DNA of 64,000 bases from Arthrobacter sp. QXT-31 (GCF_001969265.1 NZ_CP019304.1:930001-994000), one strand, 5' to 3'; counted from the stretch's first letter, positions 8,632-21,384 are shown. The notes: generated from the letters alone by a model not told the origin. Numbers and translations: made by a program.

Positions 8632-9840
8632 GTGTTGGAAGAAACGCCCGTCGGGGTGACAACGGATGTACTGGGCGGGCGCTACCGGCTGGGTGAAGTG
8701 ATCGGACGAGGCGGCATGTCCTCGGTCTACACAGCCGCCGACGAGAACCTGGGCCGGGACGTCGCCCTGAAGCTATTCGCCCCGCAGGCCGCCGACGCCG
8801 ACGAACTCAAACGGCAGGAAGCCGAGATCCGGCTCCTTGCAACCCTGAACCACCCCAGCCTCGTCACCCTGTTCGACGCCGGCGTGGACACCCGCATACC
8901 GGACCAGCCCAGGCCCTTCCTGACCATGGAACTCGTGGAGGGCCAGGACCTGCGCAGCCGGATCCGCCATAGCCGCGTTCCGCTCGACGAACTGTCCGTC
9001 ATCGGCGCCGGCATCGCCGATGCCCTCGCCTACGTTCACGGGCTGGGCATCATCCACCGCGACATCAAACCCGCCAACATCCTCCTCGTCCAGGTCCGGC
9101 CCGGCGAACCGGTCCGCCCCAAACTGACCGACTTCGGCATCGCCCGGATTGAGGACGGCACGCGCCTCACAGCCACCGGCACCATGGTGGGCACGGCCGC
9201 CTACCTGAGCCCCGAACAGGCCATGGGCTCCCCGCTCTCGCCCGCCTCGGACATCTATTCGCTCGGCCTCGTGCTGCTGGAATGCATCAAGGGAACTGTC
9301 GAGTACCCGGGAAGCGCGGTGGAATCAGCGGTGGCGCGGCTGCACCGTGCCCCGGAAATCCCCGATGACTTGCCCACTGAATGGCAACACCTGCTCGCTT
9401 CCATGACCGCCCTCGAACCGTTGGAGCGGCCCTCCGCCGCCGACCTGGAAGTGGCCCTCCGGCATGCCCTCGTGTCACCCGACTCCGCTCCCGGAGAGCT
9501 GGCAGAGGAACACACCCGCATTCTTCCCGCGCTGCCGTCCCGGCCGCCGTCGATACTTCCGTCCGGTTCATCCGAGCCGCAATCAACAGCCGAAACTCAA
9601 GCACACCCGTCACCAGCACCCGAAACGTTGCCAGGCCCAAGCGCCCGCGTGGGCGCAGCGAAGAGACGCCGACGTTTCCGGATCGGCGCCGGGCTTGCCG
9701 CCGCCGCTCTGCTTGGCGGAGCAGCCGCGCTGACTGTCGCCGCCAACGCACCTGCAACGCCCGACGTCGTTCCCTACCCCAGCGTCAGCGGCACCTTGGG
9801 CGACCATCTCAAAGAGCTGCAAAGGAGTGTTGAACCATGA
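8632..9840 (+). CDS. Membrane-anchored Ser/Thr protein kinase (PknB-like, no PASTA)
   Basis: The product has 402 residues with GTG start. The kinase domain (about 18-275) shows GRGGMSSVY, VALK, HRDIKPAN (catalytic loop, about 141), DFGIA and a conserved activation segment. A Pro/Ser-rich linker leads to one transmembrane helix (about 348-372) and a short exterior of about 30 residues without PASTA domains. It phosphorylates cytoplasmic targets; signal unknown. The stop overlaps the start of the lipoprotein gene (ATGA), so the two are coupled and the lipoprotein is a plausible partner. A second kinase, soluble and with GAF, lies at 50.6 kb. An AT-rich tract at 8570-8600 may hold the promoter. 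Confidence 0.9.
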   Translation: MLEETPVGVTTDVLGGRYRLGEVIGRGGMSSVYTAADENLGRDVALKLFAPQAADADELKRQEAEIRLLATLNHPSLVTLFDAGVDTRIPDQPRPFLTMELVEGQDLRSRIRHSRVPLDELSVIGAGIADALAYVHGLGIIHRDIKPANILLVQVRPGEPVRPKLTDFGIARIEDGTRLTATGTMVGTAAYLSPEQAMGSPLSPASDIYSLGLVLLECIKGTVEYPGSAVESAVARLHRAPEIPDDLPTEWQHLLASMTALEPLERPSAADLEVALRHALVSPDSAPGELAEEHTRILPALPSRPPSILPSGSSEPQSTAETQAHPSPAPETLPGPSARVGAAKRRRRFRIGAGLAAAALLGGAAALTVAANAPATPDVVPYPSVSGTLGDHLKELQRSVEP

Positions 9841-10352
9841 GCCCACGCCGGACACCGGCCGCGTGGCGCCGGGCGGTGACAGTTCTCACGGGGTGCATGC
9901 TTGCAGCCGGACTGGCCGGTTGCGCCGGCTCCACCCCGGAACTCGAAGCAGACGCAGCCGCAAAGCTCCAGCAGCGGGTCCTGGAGGTCACCCGGTCTGC
10001 AGCCGGCAGCAATCCCGCTGCCGCCCTGACGTCACTGGACCGACTGTCTGCCGAGCTGGATGCTGCGGCGGCCGCCGGGCAGGTTTCCTTCAAGCGCCAC
10101 CGGAGCATCGTTGCGGCCATCAGCGCCGTCCGGGCCGACCTGACCGCCGCGCAGGCCGCCAAAAAGAAGGCTGCGGACGCGGCCGCTAAGGCCGCGGCAA
10201 CTGCGAAACCCTCCCCTGCTCCCTCCCCCGTGGCGGTGGTCCCGGTTCCCGCCCCTGCGCCGGTGCCGGCTCCGGCAAACGGCGGGCAGCAGGACAACTC
10301 CGGGAAGGGCAGTTCGGAAGGAAACAAGGGGGCGGGCAAAAACAAGGACTAG
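9837..10352 (+). CDS. Ala/Pro-rich lipoprotein downstream of the kinase
   Basis: The product has 171 residues. The signal peptide ends in the lipobox LAGC (about residue 28). A predicted helical segment (about 33-115, rich in Ala, Leu and Lys) is followed by a Pro/Ala/Val linker and a Gly/Lys/Asn tail. Homologues are often labelled mucin-associated surface protein, which says little about function. The 4-bp overlap with the kinase gene suggests that the two products work together at the membrane, perhaps as sensor and kinase; this is inference. Confidence 0.75.
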   Translation: MSPRRTPAAWRRAVTVLTGCMLAAGLAGCAGSTPELEADAAAKLQQRVLEVTRSAAGSNPAAALTSLDRLSAELDAAAAAGQVSFKRHRSIVAAISAVRADLTAAQAAKKKAADAAAKAAATAKPSPAPSPVAVVPVPAPAPVPAPANGGQQDNSGKGSSEGNKGAGKNKD

Positions 10353-10379
10353 TCCCACCTTGGGACCAGTCCTTGTTTT
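10339..10379. terminator. Bidirectional terminator between the lipoprotein and katE
   Basis: AAGGACTAGTCCCA pairs with TGGGACCAGTCCTT across a 2-4 nt loop, flanked by A and T tracts on both sides (AAAAAC / GTTTT). It lies between convergent genes and can serve both. Confidence 0.9.
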
Positions 10380-10414
10380 CAACCGTCAGGAGAATTTCTG
10401 CCTGTGCACGACCG

Positions 10415-12631
10415 TCAGGAGGTCGCTGCCGGGAAGCGCTCCCACGCCCGGTGGGCGGCCAGCAGCTCCTGGATCTGCGGAACCACCTGCCCTGCACTGT
10501 CGCCGAGCACCACGCCGGCCGCGTCATCCGGGATGCTCGCGGCGTCCACGCCGGCTGCGCCCGAGCCCCACGCGCCGATGGCTTTGGCATGCCGGAAGGC
10601 CTCTGACAACAGCAGCACGACGCGCGGATCCAGCGAGGCACCGGGTTCGCCGGCCTTCGCGTCCAGGCCCTGTTCGGCGTCGTCCGCCGGCTCCGCCGAT
10701 CCTGCCAGGATGATCGCATCGAACTCGGTGGAGCGTGCGGTGAGGTAGGTCCGCTGAACCGGGATCCCGCCGTCGGCCTCTCCCCCGAGCGTCCCGCCGG
10801 ACGGGGCGATCACCAGCGGCAGGATGCCGGCGTCGTCGAGCGCCTTGCGGGCATCCCGGAGCGCCTCGAGGTCGCTGGACTCGTCCGCCACAATCCCGAC
10901 AACCCGGCCGGCCACCGGCCAGGTCTTGCCGAGCTGGGAGAGGGCAGGGCTGGGCTGGGCCTCGGGCACGTTCTCGGTTGCCTCCGGAGCGGGCATGCCC
11001 AGGCCGCGGGCAACGGCGGCGCACAGTTCGGCGTCGATGTTAGCCAGGGCGAGCAGCTGGCGCTCACGGACGGGCTTCTCGTAGCACTTGCCGAGCTCGA
11101 ACGTGTAGGCCTGGATCACGTGGTCCTGCTCCACGGGAGTGAGGCTCCGGAAGAACAGCCGCGGCTGGCTGTAGTGATCATCAAAGGAGGCGGGGTTCTT
11201 GCGCTGCTTGATGGCTTCGGCCACAGCTTCCGGAACGTCAACGAAGGCCCCAAGGTCCGCGCCGGCCTTGAACGGGCAGCCGCCGTCGAGGGAATTGGGC
11301 CGGTAGGGCGCCACGCCGGCGTGGACGGCGGTCTGGTGCATGCCGTCGCGCAGCATGTCGTTCACCGGGGCCTGCGGCCGGTTGATGGGGATCTGTGCGA
11401 AGTTCGGCCCGCCGAGGCGCGAGATCTGGGTGTCCAGGTACGAGAACAGCCTGACCTGCAGCAGCGGATCGTTGGTGACGTCGATGCCGGGCACCAGGTG
11501 CCCGGGATGGAAGGCCACCTGCTCCGTTTCGGCGAAGTAGTTGACCGGGTTGGCGTTGAGCGTCATCAGGCCGATCGGCTGGACGGGAGCCAGTTCCTCG
11601 GGCACAAACTTGGTGGGGTCCAGCAGGTCGATGCCCTCGAACATCTGGTCCTCGGTGTCCGGGAACGTCTGGATTCCCAGCTCCCATTCCGGGTAGGCGC
11701 CGGCCTCGATGGCGTCCGCCAGATCGCGCCGGTGGAAGTCCGGATCCATGCCGTTGATGATCTGGGCCTCCTCCCAGACCAGCGAGTGCACGCCCTGCTT
11801 CGGCTTCCAGTGGAATTTGACGAGCGTCGTGGCACCCTCGGCGTTGACCAGGCGGAAGGTGTGGACGCCGAAGCCCTCCATGGTGCGGTAAGAACGCGGG
11901 ATGCCGCGGTCGGACATGTTCCACATGGTGTGCGCCTGGGCCTCGGTGTGCAGCGACACGAAATCCCAGAACGTGTCGTGGGCGCTCTGGGCCTGCGGGA
12001 TCTCGCGGTCCGGGTGCGGCTTTGCGGCGTGCACAATGTCCGGGAACTTGATCCCGTCCTGGATGAAGAACACCGGGATGTTGTTGCCCACCAGGTCGTA
12101 CACACCCTCGTCGGTGTAGAACTTGGTGGAGAATCCCCGCGTGTCCCGGACGGTGTCGGCGGAGCCGCGCGAGCCGAGGACGGTGGAGAACCGGACGAAC
12201 ACGGGAGTTTCCACGTCCTTGGCGAGGAAGCCTGCCCGGGTGATGTTGGCGGCCGTGCCGTACGACCGGAACACGCCGTGGGCGCCAGCACCCCGGGCGT
12301 GCACCACACGCTCCGGGATCCTCTCGTGGTCGAAGTGCGTGATCTTCTCCCGGAGGTGGTGGTCCTGGAGCAGGATCGGTCCCCGCGGACCGGCCTTAAG
12401 CGAATGGTCCGTATCCGTCAGCCGGAGGCCCTGTGCGGTAGTCAGGTACTGCCCGGACTGCGCCCGGGCGTGTTCCGGCGCGCCGGTGGGGCTGCCGGTC
12501 GGGGACACTGCCTCCGGCCCCTGCTGGTCCGGCTTGGGCGGCAAAGGTTCCCTTGGGGTGGTGGGCTCGACGACGGCGGGCTGCTCGCCTGCCGGTGCTC
12601 CCGGAATGTTGATTGCTGATTCTTCAGGCAC
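10415..12631 (-). CDS. katE: Large-subunit (HPII-type) catalase with C-terminal amidotransferase-like domain
   Basis: The product has 738 residues; GTG start preceded by GGAAAGGATT. The N-terminal extension is Pro-rich. The catalase core shows the distal His in [12 protein letters not shown], the Asn in [17 protein letters not shown], and the proximal haem Tyr near RLFSYLDTQ (about residue 400). The last 150 or so residues ([13 protein letters not shown] onward) form the flavodoxin-like class I glutaminase domain typical of clade II catalases. It breaks down hydrogen peroxide in the cytoplasm. Upstream lies a TACTAAGCAGGCTTA site shared with the ysnF-like promoter. Confidence 0.95.
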   Translation of the reverse strand: MPEESAINIPGAPAGEQPAVVEPTTPREPLPPKPDQQGPEAVSPTGSPTGAPEHARAQSGQYLTTAQGLRLTDTDHSLKAGPRGPILLQDHHLREKITHFDHERIPERVVHARGAGAHGVFRSYGTAANITRAGFLAKDVETPVFVRFSTVLGSRGSADTVRDTRGFSTKFYTDEGVYDLVGNNIPVFFIQDGIKFPDIVHAAKPHPDREIPQAQSAHDTFWDFVSLHTEAQAHTMWNMSDRGIPRSYRTMEGFGVHTFRLVNAEGATTLVKFHWKPKQGVHSLVWEEAQIINGMDPDFHRRDLADAIEAGAYPEWELGIQTFPDTEDQMFEGIDLLDPTKFVPEELAPVQPIGLMTLNANPVNYFAETEQVAFHPGHLVPGIDVTNDPLLQVRLFSYLDTQISRLGGPNFAQIPINRPQAPVNDMLRDGMHQTAVHAGVAPYRPNSLDGGCPFKAGADLGAFVDVPEAVAEAIKQRKNPASFDDHYSQPRLFFRSLTPVEQDHVIQAYTFELGKCYEKPVRERQLLALANIDAELCAAVARGLGMPAPEATENVPEAQPSPALSQLGKTWPVAGRVVGIVADESSDLEALRDARKALDDAGILPLVIAPSGGTLGGEADGGIPVQRTYLTARSTEFDAIILAGSAEPADDAEQGLDAKAGEPGASLDPRVVLLLSEAFRHAKAIGAWGSGAAGVDAASIPDDAAGVVLGDSAGQVVPQIQELLAAHRAWERFPAATS

Positions 12632-12701
12632 AGAGCTAATCCTTTCCGAAACGGCGGCCTAACCGGACTCGGCCACCGGCGCTGGGCGCGCGGCCGAAAG
12701 A

Positions 12702-12716
12702 TAAGCCTGCTTAGTA
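12702..12716 (-). promoter_or_regulatory. Near-palindromic site upstream of katE
   Basis: On the minus strand the site reads TACTAAGCAGGCTTA, directly after a GGG. Sites at 31845-31859 and 32009-32023 match it at 12-13 of 15 positions. It lies about 70 bp before the katE start, a promoter-proximal position. Confidence 0.5.
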
Positions 12717-12904
12717 CCCTACGAAACCCGGCCGCCGCCCACAACCGTGGGCCGTCATCCGGGCGCTGCGCGCGTCATAGTCAGCAACCTTACTTTCTCT
12801 CTTCAAATGCCGCGTGCTTCCCGCTACGTTGGAGGTGTTCCATCCGAACAAGGGCAATCAGAACCACGGGCCATCCCCCCGTACGCTGAAGGAGTGAACC
12901 AAGC

Positions 12905-13756
12905 ATGGCAACTGTCCAGGAATCGATCACTGTCGATGTCCCCGTACGCCAGGCCTACAACCAATGGACCCAGTTTGAGGATTTCCCCAACTTCATGAGC
13001 GGCGTGGACGCCGTCCGCCAGCTCGATGACACCACTGTTCATTTCGAAACCAGCATCGCGGGTGTGAAGCGCGAGTACGACGCCCAGATCACCGTCCAGG
13101 AGCCGGACCAGCGCGTCACGTGGGAGAGCCTGAATGAGCCGCGCAACTCGGGCACCGTGTGGTTTGAGTCCCTCGGCGCCAACGAGACCAAGGTGAACGT
13201 GGAGCTGACCTGGGAGCCGGAATCCGCGGTGGAGAAGCTCGGCGCAGCCACCGGCCTCGATTCGCGGCAGGTCGCCTCGGACCTGAAGAAGTTCAAGAAG
13301 TTCATCGAGGAACGTGACACCGAAACCGGCGCCTGGCGTGAGAGCGTGAGCGGCGGCGAGGTGGAAGGTGACGCCCGCACGACGGCGGCTGGCACCGGCG
13401 TCGGAAGCGGAACCGGCGGCGTCGGGACGGCGGGTGCCGCCGGCCTCGGAGCGGGAGCGGCGGGTGCCGGCGGTGCCGGAGCGAGCAGGGAGACAGGCAC
13501 CTGGGGGGCCACGGCGGCCGGCGGTGACGGGGACCCGGGCGCAAGCACCGGCTACTCCGAGGGTGCCGGCATGGACGCGGTCCCGGGACGCAGCTACGAA
13601 TCCGGTGACGCCTACGACGCCTCGGCCACGGAACGGCCGGTGAGCACGGACCCGGACCTCGCCGTCGACGCCCCTTACGGGGATGAGGGCACAGGTGAGC
13701 CGCGCAACGAAACCCGGCATACCGACACCCGCCGCGACGACATTCCCGACCGGTAG
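12905..13756 (+). CDS. SRPBCC-fold (cyclase/dehydrase-type) protein with long Gly/Ala-rich tail
   Basis: The product has 283 residues; AAGGAG lies about 10 nt before ATG. Residues 1-140 form an SRPBCC/START-like domain: VDVPVRQAYNQWTQFEDFP and the following FMSGVDAVRQLD are typical of the polyketide cyclase/dehydrase family. The remaining half is low-complexity Gly/Ala/Thr followed by an acidic stretch. No signal peptide is visible, so it is cytoplasmic. It is divergent from katE and shares its promoter region, which fits a stress role; ligand unknown. Confidence 0.82.
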   Translation: MATVQESITVDVPVRQAYNQWTQFEDFPNFMSGVDAVRQLDDTTVHFETSIAGVKREYDAQITVQEPDQRVTWESLNEPRNSGTVWFESLGANETKVNVELTWEPESAVEKLGAATGLDSRQVASDLKKFKKFIEERDTETGAWRESVSGGEVEGDARTTAAGTGVGSGTGGVGTAGAAGLGAGAAGAGGAGASRETGTWGATAAGGDGDPGASTGYSEGAGMDAVPGRSYESGDAYDASATERPVSTDPDLAVDAPYGDEGTGEPRNETRHTDTRRDDIPDR

Positions 13757-13800
13757 GCCAACGCCCAGACCGGCGGCAGCCGGCACGGCAAGGACAAGAA

Positions 13801-13838
13801 GAAACGCCCCGCCACTCAAGCGAGTGGCGGGGCGTTTC
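13801..13838. terminator. Terminator between SRPBCC gene and icd
   Basis: GAAACGCCCCGCCACT pairs perfectly with AGTGGCGGGGCGTTTC around a 6-nt loop. The flanking genes converge, so it serves both. Confidence 0.9.
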
Positions 13839-13863
13839 TGGTGCCTGGCGGCGGGCCGAAGAA

Positions 13864-16457
<2,594 letters not shown>

Positions 16458-17450
16458 ATGACGAGCAAAAAGACTCTGGCCGGCAGCCTCCTGAGCCTCT
16501 CCACTGGTCTGCTGCTGGCCGCGAGCGCCATCGGCGGCGCAACAGCCTCTTCTGCCACGCCGCAGGACTCGACCCAACTCCAGGTCGAAAGCATTCCGGT
16601 GTCCAGCCCACAGGGCTACTGGACACCCGAGCGCATGCGCGCCGCCGTTCCCGGGGAAGTGCTCGCCGCCAAGGCCGTGGCCCGGCAGGACAACAAAGGC
16701 CCTTGGCCCGCGGCTGAAGTGGAGTCGGGAGAGTTGACCAGATTCGCCGGCACCACGGCGCAGACCACCGCCCTGCATGTAGACGAAGCCCCGGTGAGCC
16801 ACATCGGCAAGGTCTTCTTCACCCTTGGCGGGGCCAATTACGTCTGCTCCGGCAACTCGGTCACCGCCGCCAACAAGAGCCTGGTGGCCACCGCCGGCCA
16901 CTGCGTCAATGAGGGACCGGGCGCCTTCGCCACCAACTGGGTCTTCGTTCCGGGCTACGTCAGCGGGAAGGCCCCCTACGGTCAGTGGCCTGCCCGGTCG
17001 CTGCACGCCGCACGGAAATGGACCTCGGGCGGCGACATCAGGTACGACACCGGCTTCGCCGTGGTGGCCCGGGTGGGAGGCAAGACCCTCGCCGATGTGG
17101 TGGGTGCGTCCGGCGTCGAATTCAGCCAGCCGCGCGGCCTGACGTACAAGTCCTACGGCTACCCCGCCGCTGCCCCGTTCACAGGGCAAACGCTCGTAAG
17201 CTGCACGGGCACAGCCAAAGACGACGCTATCAACCCCCAGTTCAATTCGCAGGGCATTTCCTGCGACATGACCGGCGGTTCCTCAGGCGGCCCGTGGTTT
17301 GTCCAGGGCGACACGGATCAGGCGGACGGTCCCAACGGCTTCCAGAACTCCGTCAACAGTTACGGGTACGGAACACGTTCAACCACCATGTTCGGACCCT
17401 TCTGGGGTTCGACCATCATGAAGGTCTACGACAGTGCACAGAGGAAGTGA
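16458..17450 (+). CDS. Secreted trypsin/V8-like serine protease
   Basis: ATG 16458 is used because the signal peptide starts there (MTSKKTLAG..., helix to about residue 30). The product has 330 residues. A pro-region contains YWTPERMRAAVP (about 54-65). The S1-type catalytic residues are visible: His in ATAGHC (about 150), Asp in YDTGFAVV, Ser in GGSSGGPW (about 277). It probably cuts proteins outside the cell. A 56-codon ORF repeating the YWTPERM motif overlaps its 3' end. Confidence 0.88.
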   Translation: MTSKKTLAGSLLSLSTGLLLAASAIGGATASSATPQDSTQLQVESIPVSSPQGYWTPERMRAAVPGEVLAAKAVARQDNKGPWPAAEVESGELTRFAGTTAQTTALHVDEAPVSHIGKVFFTLGGANYVCSGNSVTAANKSLVATAGHCVNEGPGAFATNWVFVPGYVSGKAPYGQWPARSLHAARKWTSGGDIRYDTGFAVVARVGGKTLADVVGASGVEFSQPRGLTYKSYGYPAAAPFTGQTLVSCTGTAKDDAINPQFNSQGISCDMTGGSSGGPWFVQGDTDQADGPNGFQNSVNSYGYGTRSTTMFGPFWGSTIMKVYDSAQRK

Positions 17451-17604
17451 CGAATCTGACGGCGCCGAGGTAAGCCACAACGTCAGCCGGACGCCCGAGG
17501 AAATCCTGGCCTACTGGACCCCGGAACGGATGGCCGAAGCCGTCCCCCGGGACATCCGGTTGCCGGATCCGGAGGAAAGCCAGCCCCAATCTGAAGAAAA
17601 GTAA
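17434..17604 (+). CDS. Small 56-residue ORF echoing the protease pro-region
   Basis: GTG 17434 overlaps the last 17 nt of the protease gene in another frame; AAGG at 17421 could serve as ribosome-binding site. The product is acidic, has no signal peptide or membrane helix, and contains AYWTPERMAEAVPRDI, which matches YWTPERMRAAVPGEVL in the protease pro-region. A strong terminator follows 4 nt after its stop, so it lies inside the same transcript. It may be a pro-peptide-like inhibitor, a folding helper, or the remnant of a duplicated protease N-terminus. Confidence 0.6.
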   Translation: MHRGSDESDGAEVSHNVSRTPEEILAYWTPERMAEAVPRDIRLPDPEESQPQSEEK

Positions 17605-17607
17605 GTT

Positions 17608-17656
17608 AAAGCCCGACGGCGGCCGTCCCCTTAGGGGCAGCCGCCGTCGGGCTTTG
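17608..17656 (+). terminator. Terminator after the protease mini-operon
   Basis: AAGCCCGACGGCGGC pairs with GCCGCCGTCGGGCTT; the loop contains a small CCCC/GGGG stem. A short T run follows. Confidence 0.9.
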
Positions 17657-17657
17657 C

Positions 17658-18095
17658 TTGGGCCACGCCGCCGGGTTCCTGGCCGAGCACAGCGAGGTTA
17701 GGGAGGCGGTTGGGCCCACGCCGCCCGGGTTCCCTGGCCGAGCGCAGCGAGGTTAGGGAGGCGGTTGGGCCCACGCCGCCCGGGTTCCCTGGCCGAGCGC
17801 AGCGAGGTTAGGGAGGCGGTTGGGCCCACGCCGCCCGGGTTCCCTGGCCGAGCGCAGCGAGGTTAGGGAGGCGGTTGGGCCCACGCCGCCCGGGTTCCCT
17901 GGCCGAGCGCAGCGAGGTTAGGGAGGCGGTTGGGCCCACGCCGCCCGGGTTCCCTGGCCGAGCGCAGCGAGGTTAGGGAGGCGGTTGGGCCCACGCCGCC
18001 CGGGTTCCCTGGCCGAGCGCAGCGAGGTTAGGGAGGCGGTTGGGCCCACGCCGCCCGGGTTCCCTGGCCGAGCGCAGCGAGGTTAGGGAGGCGGT
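17658..18095. repeat. Eight head-to-tail copies of a 55-bp repeat
   Basis: Units start at 17711, 17766, 17821, 17876, 17931, 17986 and 18041 and are identical by eye; a first, diverged copy occupies 17658-17710. Each unit contains TTCCCTGGCCGAGCGCAGCG followed by AGGTTAGGGAGGCG. The array fills the space between the protease terminator and the 3' end of purH. A related single copy lies at 40388-40421. There are no spacers and no cas genes. Confidence 0.95.
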
Positions 18096-18100
18096 GGGGA

Positions 18101-19771
18101 CTAGTGGAAGAAGTGGCGGGCGCCGGTGAAGTACATGGTGATGCCTGCAGCGTTAGCGGCGGCGACGACTTCCTCGTCCCGGACGGAGCCGCCGGGCTGC
18201 ACAACAGCCCGCACGCCGGCGTCGATCAGGATCTGCAGGCCGTCGGCGAACGGGAAGAACGCGTCCGAGGCTGCGACCGCGCCGCGGGCACGGGCAGGTG
18301 CGCCGGCAGCGTCCGCGTTGGAGGCGCCGCCTGCACCGTCGACATTGGACTCAACCTGCACGCCGAGCGTGTTGGCCCGCTCCACCGCGAGCTTGCAGGA
18401 GTCCAGGCGGTTGACCTGGCCCATGCCGATGCCGACTGCGGCACCATTCGAGGCGAGCAGGATGGCGTTGGACTTGGCTGCGCGGCAGGCGGTCCAGGCG
18501 AAGGCGAGGTCGGCCAGGGTGGCGTCGTCGGCCGCTTCACCGGCGGCGAGCGTCCAGTTGGCGGGGTTGTCGCCGTCGGCGTTCACCTTGTCGGTGACCT
18601 GCACCAGCACACCGCCGGAGACCTGGCGGATTTCGGTCGGGTAGCGGCCGTAGCCCTCGGGGAGGGCGAGCAGGCGGATGTTCTTCTTCTTGCTGAGGAT
18701 TTCCACGGCCTCGGGCTCGAAGCCGGGGGCGATGACAACCTCGGTGAAGATGTCCTTGACGGTGTTGGCCATGCCGGCGGTTACCGGGCGGTTGGCCGCG
18801 ATGACGCCGCCGAAGGCAGAGACGGGGTCGCAGGCGTGGGCCTTGGCGTGGGCGTCGGCGATCGGGTCCGCGGCGCCGGCGGAGGCGACGGCCACGCCGC
18901 AGGGGTTGGCGTGCTTGATGATGGCCACGGCGGGCTCGGCGAAGTCGTAGGCGGCCCGCAGTGCTGCGTCGGCGTCCACGAAGTTGTTGTAGCTCATGGC
19001 CTTGCCGTGCAGTTGGTCTGCCTGGGCGATGCCTACCGGGGCTGCCTTGTCGACGTACAGCGCGGCCTGCTGGTGCGGGTTCTCGCCGTAGCGCAGCACC
19101 TCGGAGCGTTCCAGGGCCAGGCCGGCGTAGGCGGGCCAGTCGATGACGCCGTCACCGTCCTCGTCGAGGAACTGGCTGGCGGTCCAGGTGGCCACGGCGG
19201 TGTCGTAGCTGGCCGTGTGCGCGAACGCCTTCGCGGCGAGCCGGCGGCGGGTCTTGAGGTCGAAGCCGCCCTCTGCGGCGGCGCGGACCACGTCACCGTA
19301 GAACGTCGGGTCCACCACAATGGTGACGGCGGCGTGGTTCTTCGCGGCGGAGCGCACCATGGCAGGGCCTCCGATGTCGATCTGCTCCACGACGTCGTCC
19401 TGGGCGGCGCCAGACTTCACCGTCTCCACGAACGGGTAGAGGTTCACCACGACGAGGTCGAAGGCCTCGATCTCCATCTTGGCGAGGGTTTCCATGTGCG
19501 CGGGGACCCGGCGGTCGGCGAGGATGCCGCCGTGGACGCGCGGGTGCAGGGTCTTGACCCGGCCATCCAGCATCTCCGGGGAACCGGTGACTTCCTCGAC
19601 TTCCTGGACCGGGATGCCGGCCGCGGCGATCTTCTTGGCGGTGGAGCCGGTGGAAACGATTTTGACGCCTGCTGCGTGCAGGCCCTTGGCGAGCTCCTCC
19701 AGACCGGTCTTGTCGTATACCGAGATCAGGGCCCGGCGGATGGGAACACGGTCAAGCTGCGTCAGGGTCAC
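18101..19771 (-). CDS. purH: Bifunctional AICAR transformylase / IMP cyclohydrolase
   Basis: GTG 19771 is preceded by GGAGAC and gives 556 residues; the longer open frame upstream lacks family similarity. The N-terminal IMP cyclohydrolase half begins [15 protein letters not shown] and contains STGSTAKKI; the C-terminal transformylase half contains [36 protein letters not shown] and [10 protein letters not shown]. It performs the last two steps of purine synthesis. In many actinobacteria purN lies next to purH; here purN is 4.3 kb away, with three other genes between them. Confidence 0.96.
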   Translation of the reverse strand: MTLTQLDRVPIRRALISVYDKTGLEELAKGLHAAGVKIVSTGSTAKKIAAAGIPVQEVEEVTGSPEMLDGRVKTLHPRVHGGILADRRVPAHMETLAKMEIEAFDLVVVNLYPFVETVKSGAAQDDVVEQIDIGGPAMVRSAAKNHAAVTIVVDPTFYGDVVRAAAEGGFDLKTRRRLAAKAFAHTASYDTAVATWTASQFLDEDGDGVIDWPAYAGLALERSEVLRYGENPHQQAALYVDKAAPVGIAQADQLHGKAMSYNNFVDADAALRAAYDFAEPAVAIIKHANPCGVAVASAGAADPIADAHAKAHACDPVSAFGGVIAANRPVTAGMANTVKDIFTEVVIAPGFEPEAVEILSKKKNIRLLALPEGYGRYPTEIRQVSGGVLVQVTDKVNADGDNPANWTLAAGEAADDATLADLAFAWTACRAAKSNAILLASNGAAVGIGMGQVNRLDSCKLAVERANTLGVQVESNVDGAGGASNADAAGAPARARGAVAASDAFFPFADGLQILIDAGVRAVVQPGGSVRDEEVVAAANAAGITMYFTGARHFFH

Positions 19772-19949
19772 AAAAGTCTCCGTCTTTATAACGCGGTTGA
19801 TGTGCCGCGGTTGGTGGGGATACGGCCAGTTTATCGTGTCGGCACGCCTCGTCCGGCTGGCCGGCAGAGTGTGAAGGCGGGCCCGGGGACCGGGCGGAGA
19901 CCCGGGCTCCGGTGCCTTTAGCAACGTAAGGTTTAAGCAGGAGGCCGAA

Positions 19950-21302
19950 ATGAACATTTACACCGCTGTCCCCAGTGGCGAGCAGGTAGTCCAGGAGCTG
20001 CCGTGGCGCTGGAAAGTGCAGGGCCGGATCTTCCTGATCGGGGGCCTGGGATTCATGTTCGATGCGTGGGACGTCACCCTTAACGGCATCCTCATTCCGC
20101 TGCTGTCCAGCCACTGGAGCCTCACTCCGGGCGAGGCCGGCTGGATCGGCACCGCGAACCTGATCGGGATGGCCCTCGGCGCCTTCATCTGGGGCACCAT
20201 CGCGGACACCATCGGTCGCAGGAAGGCCTTCGCGGCCACGCTGCTGATCTTCTCGCTGTTCACGGTGCTTGGCGCCTTCTCCCCCGACTTCATCTGGTTC
20301 TGCGTGTTCCGCTTCATGGCGGGTTTCGGCCTGGGCGGCTGCATTCCGGTGGACTACGCGCTGGTGGGTGAATTCACGCCGCGCAGGCAGCGCGGCCGGG
20401 TCCTCACCGCCATGGATGGCTGGTGGCCCGTGGGTGCTGCGCTCTGCGGCTTCGTGTCCGCCTGGCTCGTGGCCGCGTTTGCCGACTGGCGCCTGACCAT
20501 GCTCGTCATGGTGCTGCCCGCCCTGCTGGTGTTCTGGGTGCGGCGCAGCGTGCCGGAGTCGCCGCTGTTCCTGATCCGCAAGGGCCGCCGGGACGAAGCC
20601 GCCCGGGTGATTGACCGCCTGGTTGAGGCCACTGGAGCCGAGCCCCGCGCCTACAGCCTGCCCGAGCCGCAGGCCGTGCCACGGCTTTCCGCCGGCAGCG
20701 CCTGGCAGCAGCTGCGCGGTGTCTGGCAGTTCAACTGGAAGATCACGGCCGCATCATGGGCCCTGTTCATGAGCATCCTGTTGGTCTACTACCTGTCCCT
20801 GACCTGGATGCCGCGGATCCTGATCGGCGCGGGGTTCGCCGAATACAAGGCGTTCCTGACAACGGCGGGGATGGCCGCCGTCGGGCTTCTGGGTGTAATC
20901 GCGGCAGCGCTGCTCGTGGAGCGCCTGGGCCGCAAGTGGCTGCTGGCCATCACGGGGCCGCTGTCGGCGCTGATCCTGGTGGTGGTGGCCTTCGTGGTGG
21001 ATGTGCCCACCGCCGCGGTGTTCTGGCTGCTGGTGTTCGGGTTTGTGGTGCAGGTGGCCATCCCGGTGCTCTACGCCTACGTGTCCGAGCTGTACCCCAC
21101 GGAACTGCGCGGCAGCGGCTTCGGCTGGGCGTCCACGTTCTCGCGGCTGGGGGCAGGCTTCGGCCCGCTCATCTTCGCGAACTACTTCTGGCCGCAGCTG
21201 GGGCTGGCCACGTCGTTTGCCCTCGCCGGCGGCCTGGTGGTCCTGTCCGTGCTGTGGATGGCGTTCTTCTCCCCCGAAACCCGCCAGCGCCGCCTCGAGT
21301 AA
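19950..21302 (+). CDS. MFS transporter (sugar/aromatic acid-type)
   Basis: The product has 450 residues with twelve hydrophobic segments. AGGAGG lies 8 nt before ATG. The major facilitator motif after helix 2 appears as [26 protein letters not shown] in helix 1 and [16 protein letters not shown] in the second half are typical of the SV2/AAHS-like branch. It moves a small organic solute across the membrane by ion coupling; the substrate is not predictable. It diverges from purH and ends at the first of three long palindromes. Confidence 0.9.
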   Translation: MNIYTAVPSGEQVVQELPWRWKVQGRIFLIGGLGFMFDAWDVTLNGILIPLLSSHWSLTPGEAGWIGTANLIGMALGAFIWGTIADTIGRRKAFAATLLIFSLFTVLGAFSPDFIWFCVFRFMAGFGLGGCIPVDYALVGEFTPRRQRGRVLTAMDGWWPVGAALCGFVSAWLVAAFADWRLTMLVMVLPALLVFWVRRSVPESPLFLIRKGRRDEAARVIDRLVEATGAEPRAYSLPEPQAVPRLSAGSAWQQLRGVWQFNWKITAASWALFMSILLVYYLSLTWMPRILIGAGFAEYKAFLTTAGMAAVGLLGVIAAALLVERLGRKWLLAITGPLSALILVVVAFVVDVPTAAVFWLLVFGFVVQVAIPVLYAYVSELYPTELRGSGFGWASTFSRLGAGFGPLIFANYFWPQLGLATSFALAGGLVVLSVLWMAFFSPETRQRRLE

Positions 21303-21318
21303 CCGGACGGTTCCCCCT

Positions 21319-21384
21319 CCCAACTGACTCGCAGTTGTTGTCGTTTTGAGCCGTCGAAACGACAACAACTGCGAGTTACTTGGG
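21319..21384. repeat. Long palindromic repeat, copy 1
   Basis: The left arm has CTCGCAGTTGTTGTCGTTTT and the right arm its near-perfect reverse complement, around a 7-9 nt centre. It can fold into a stem of more than 20 bp and lies directly after the MFS gene. Near-identical copies lie at 22941 and 24003. Confidence 0.93.

Noticed and set aside
10415..11024. Separate gene for the amidotransferase-like end of the catalase
   Set aside because: It is continuous in frame with the catalase core and is the known C-terminal domain of large catalases.
17658..18095. Possible CRISPR array
   Set aside because: The units are head-to-tail without variable spacers and no cas genes are present.
18104..19921. 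605-codon open frame antisense to purH
   Set aside because: Composition artefact opposite a complete PurH; no start signal or family pattern.
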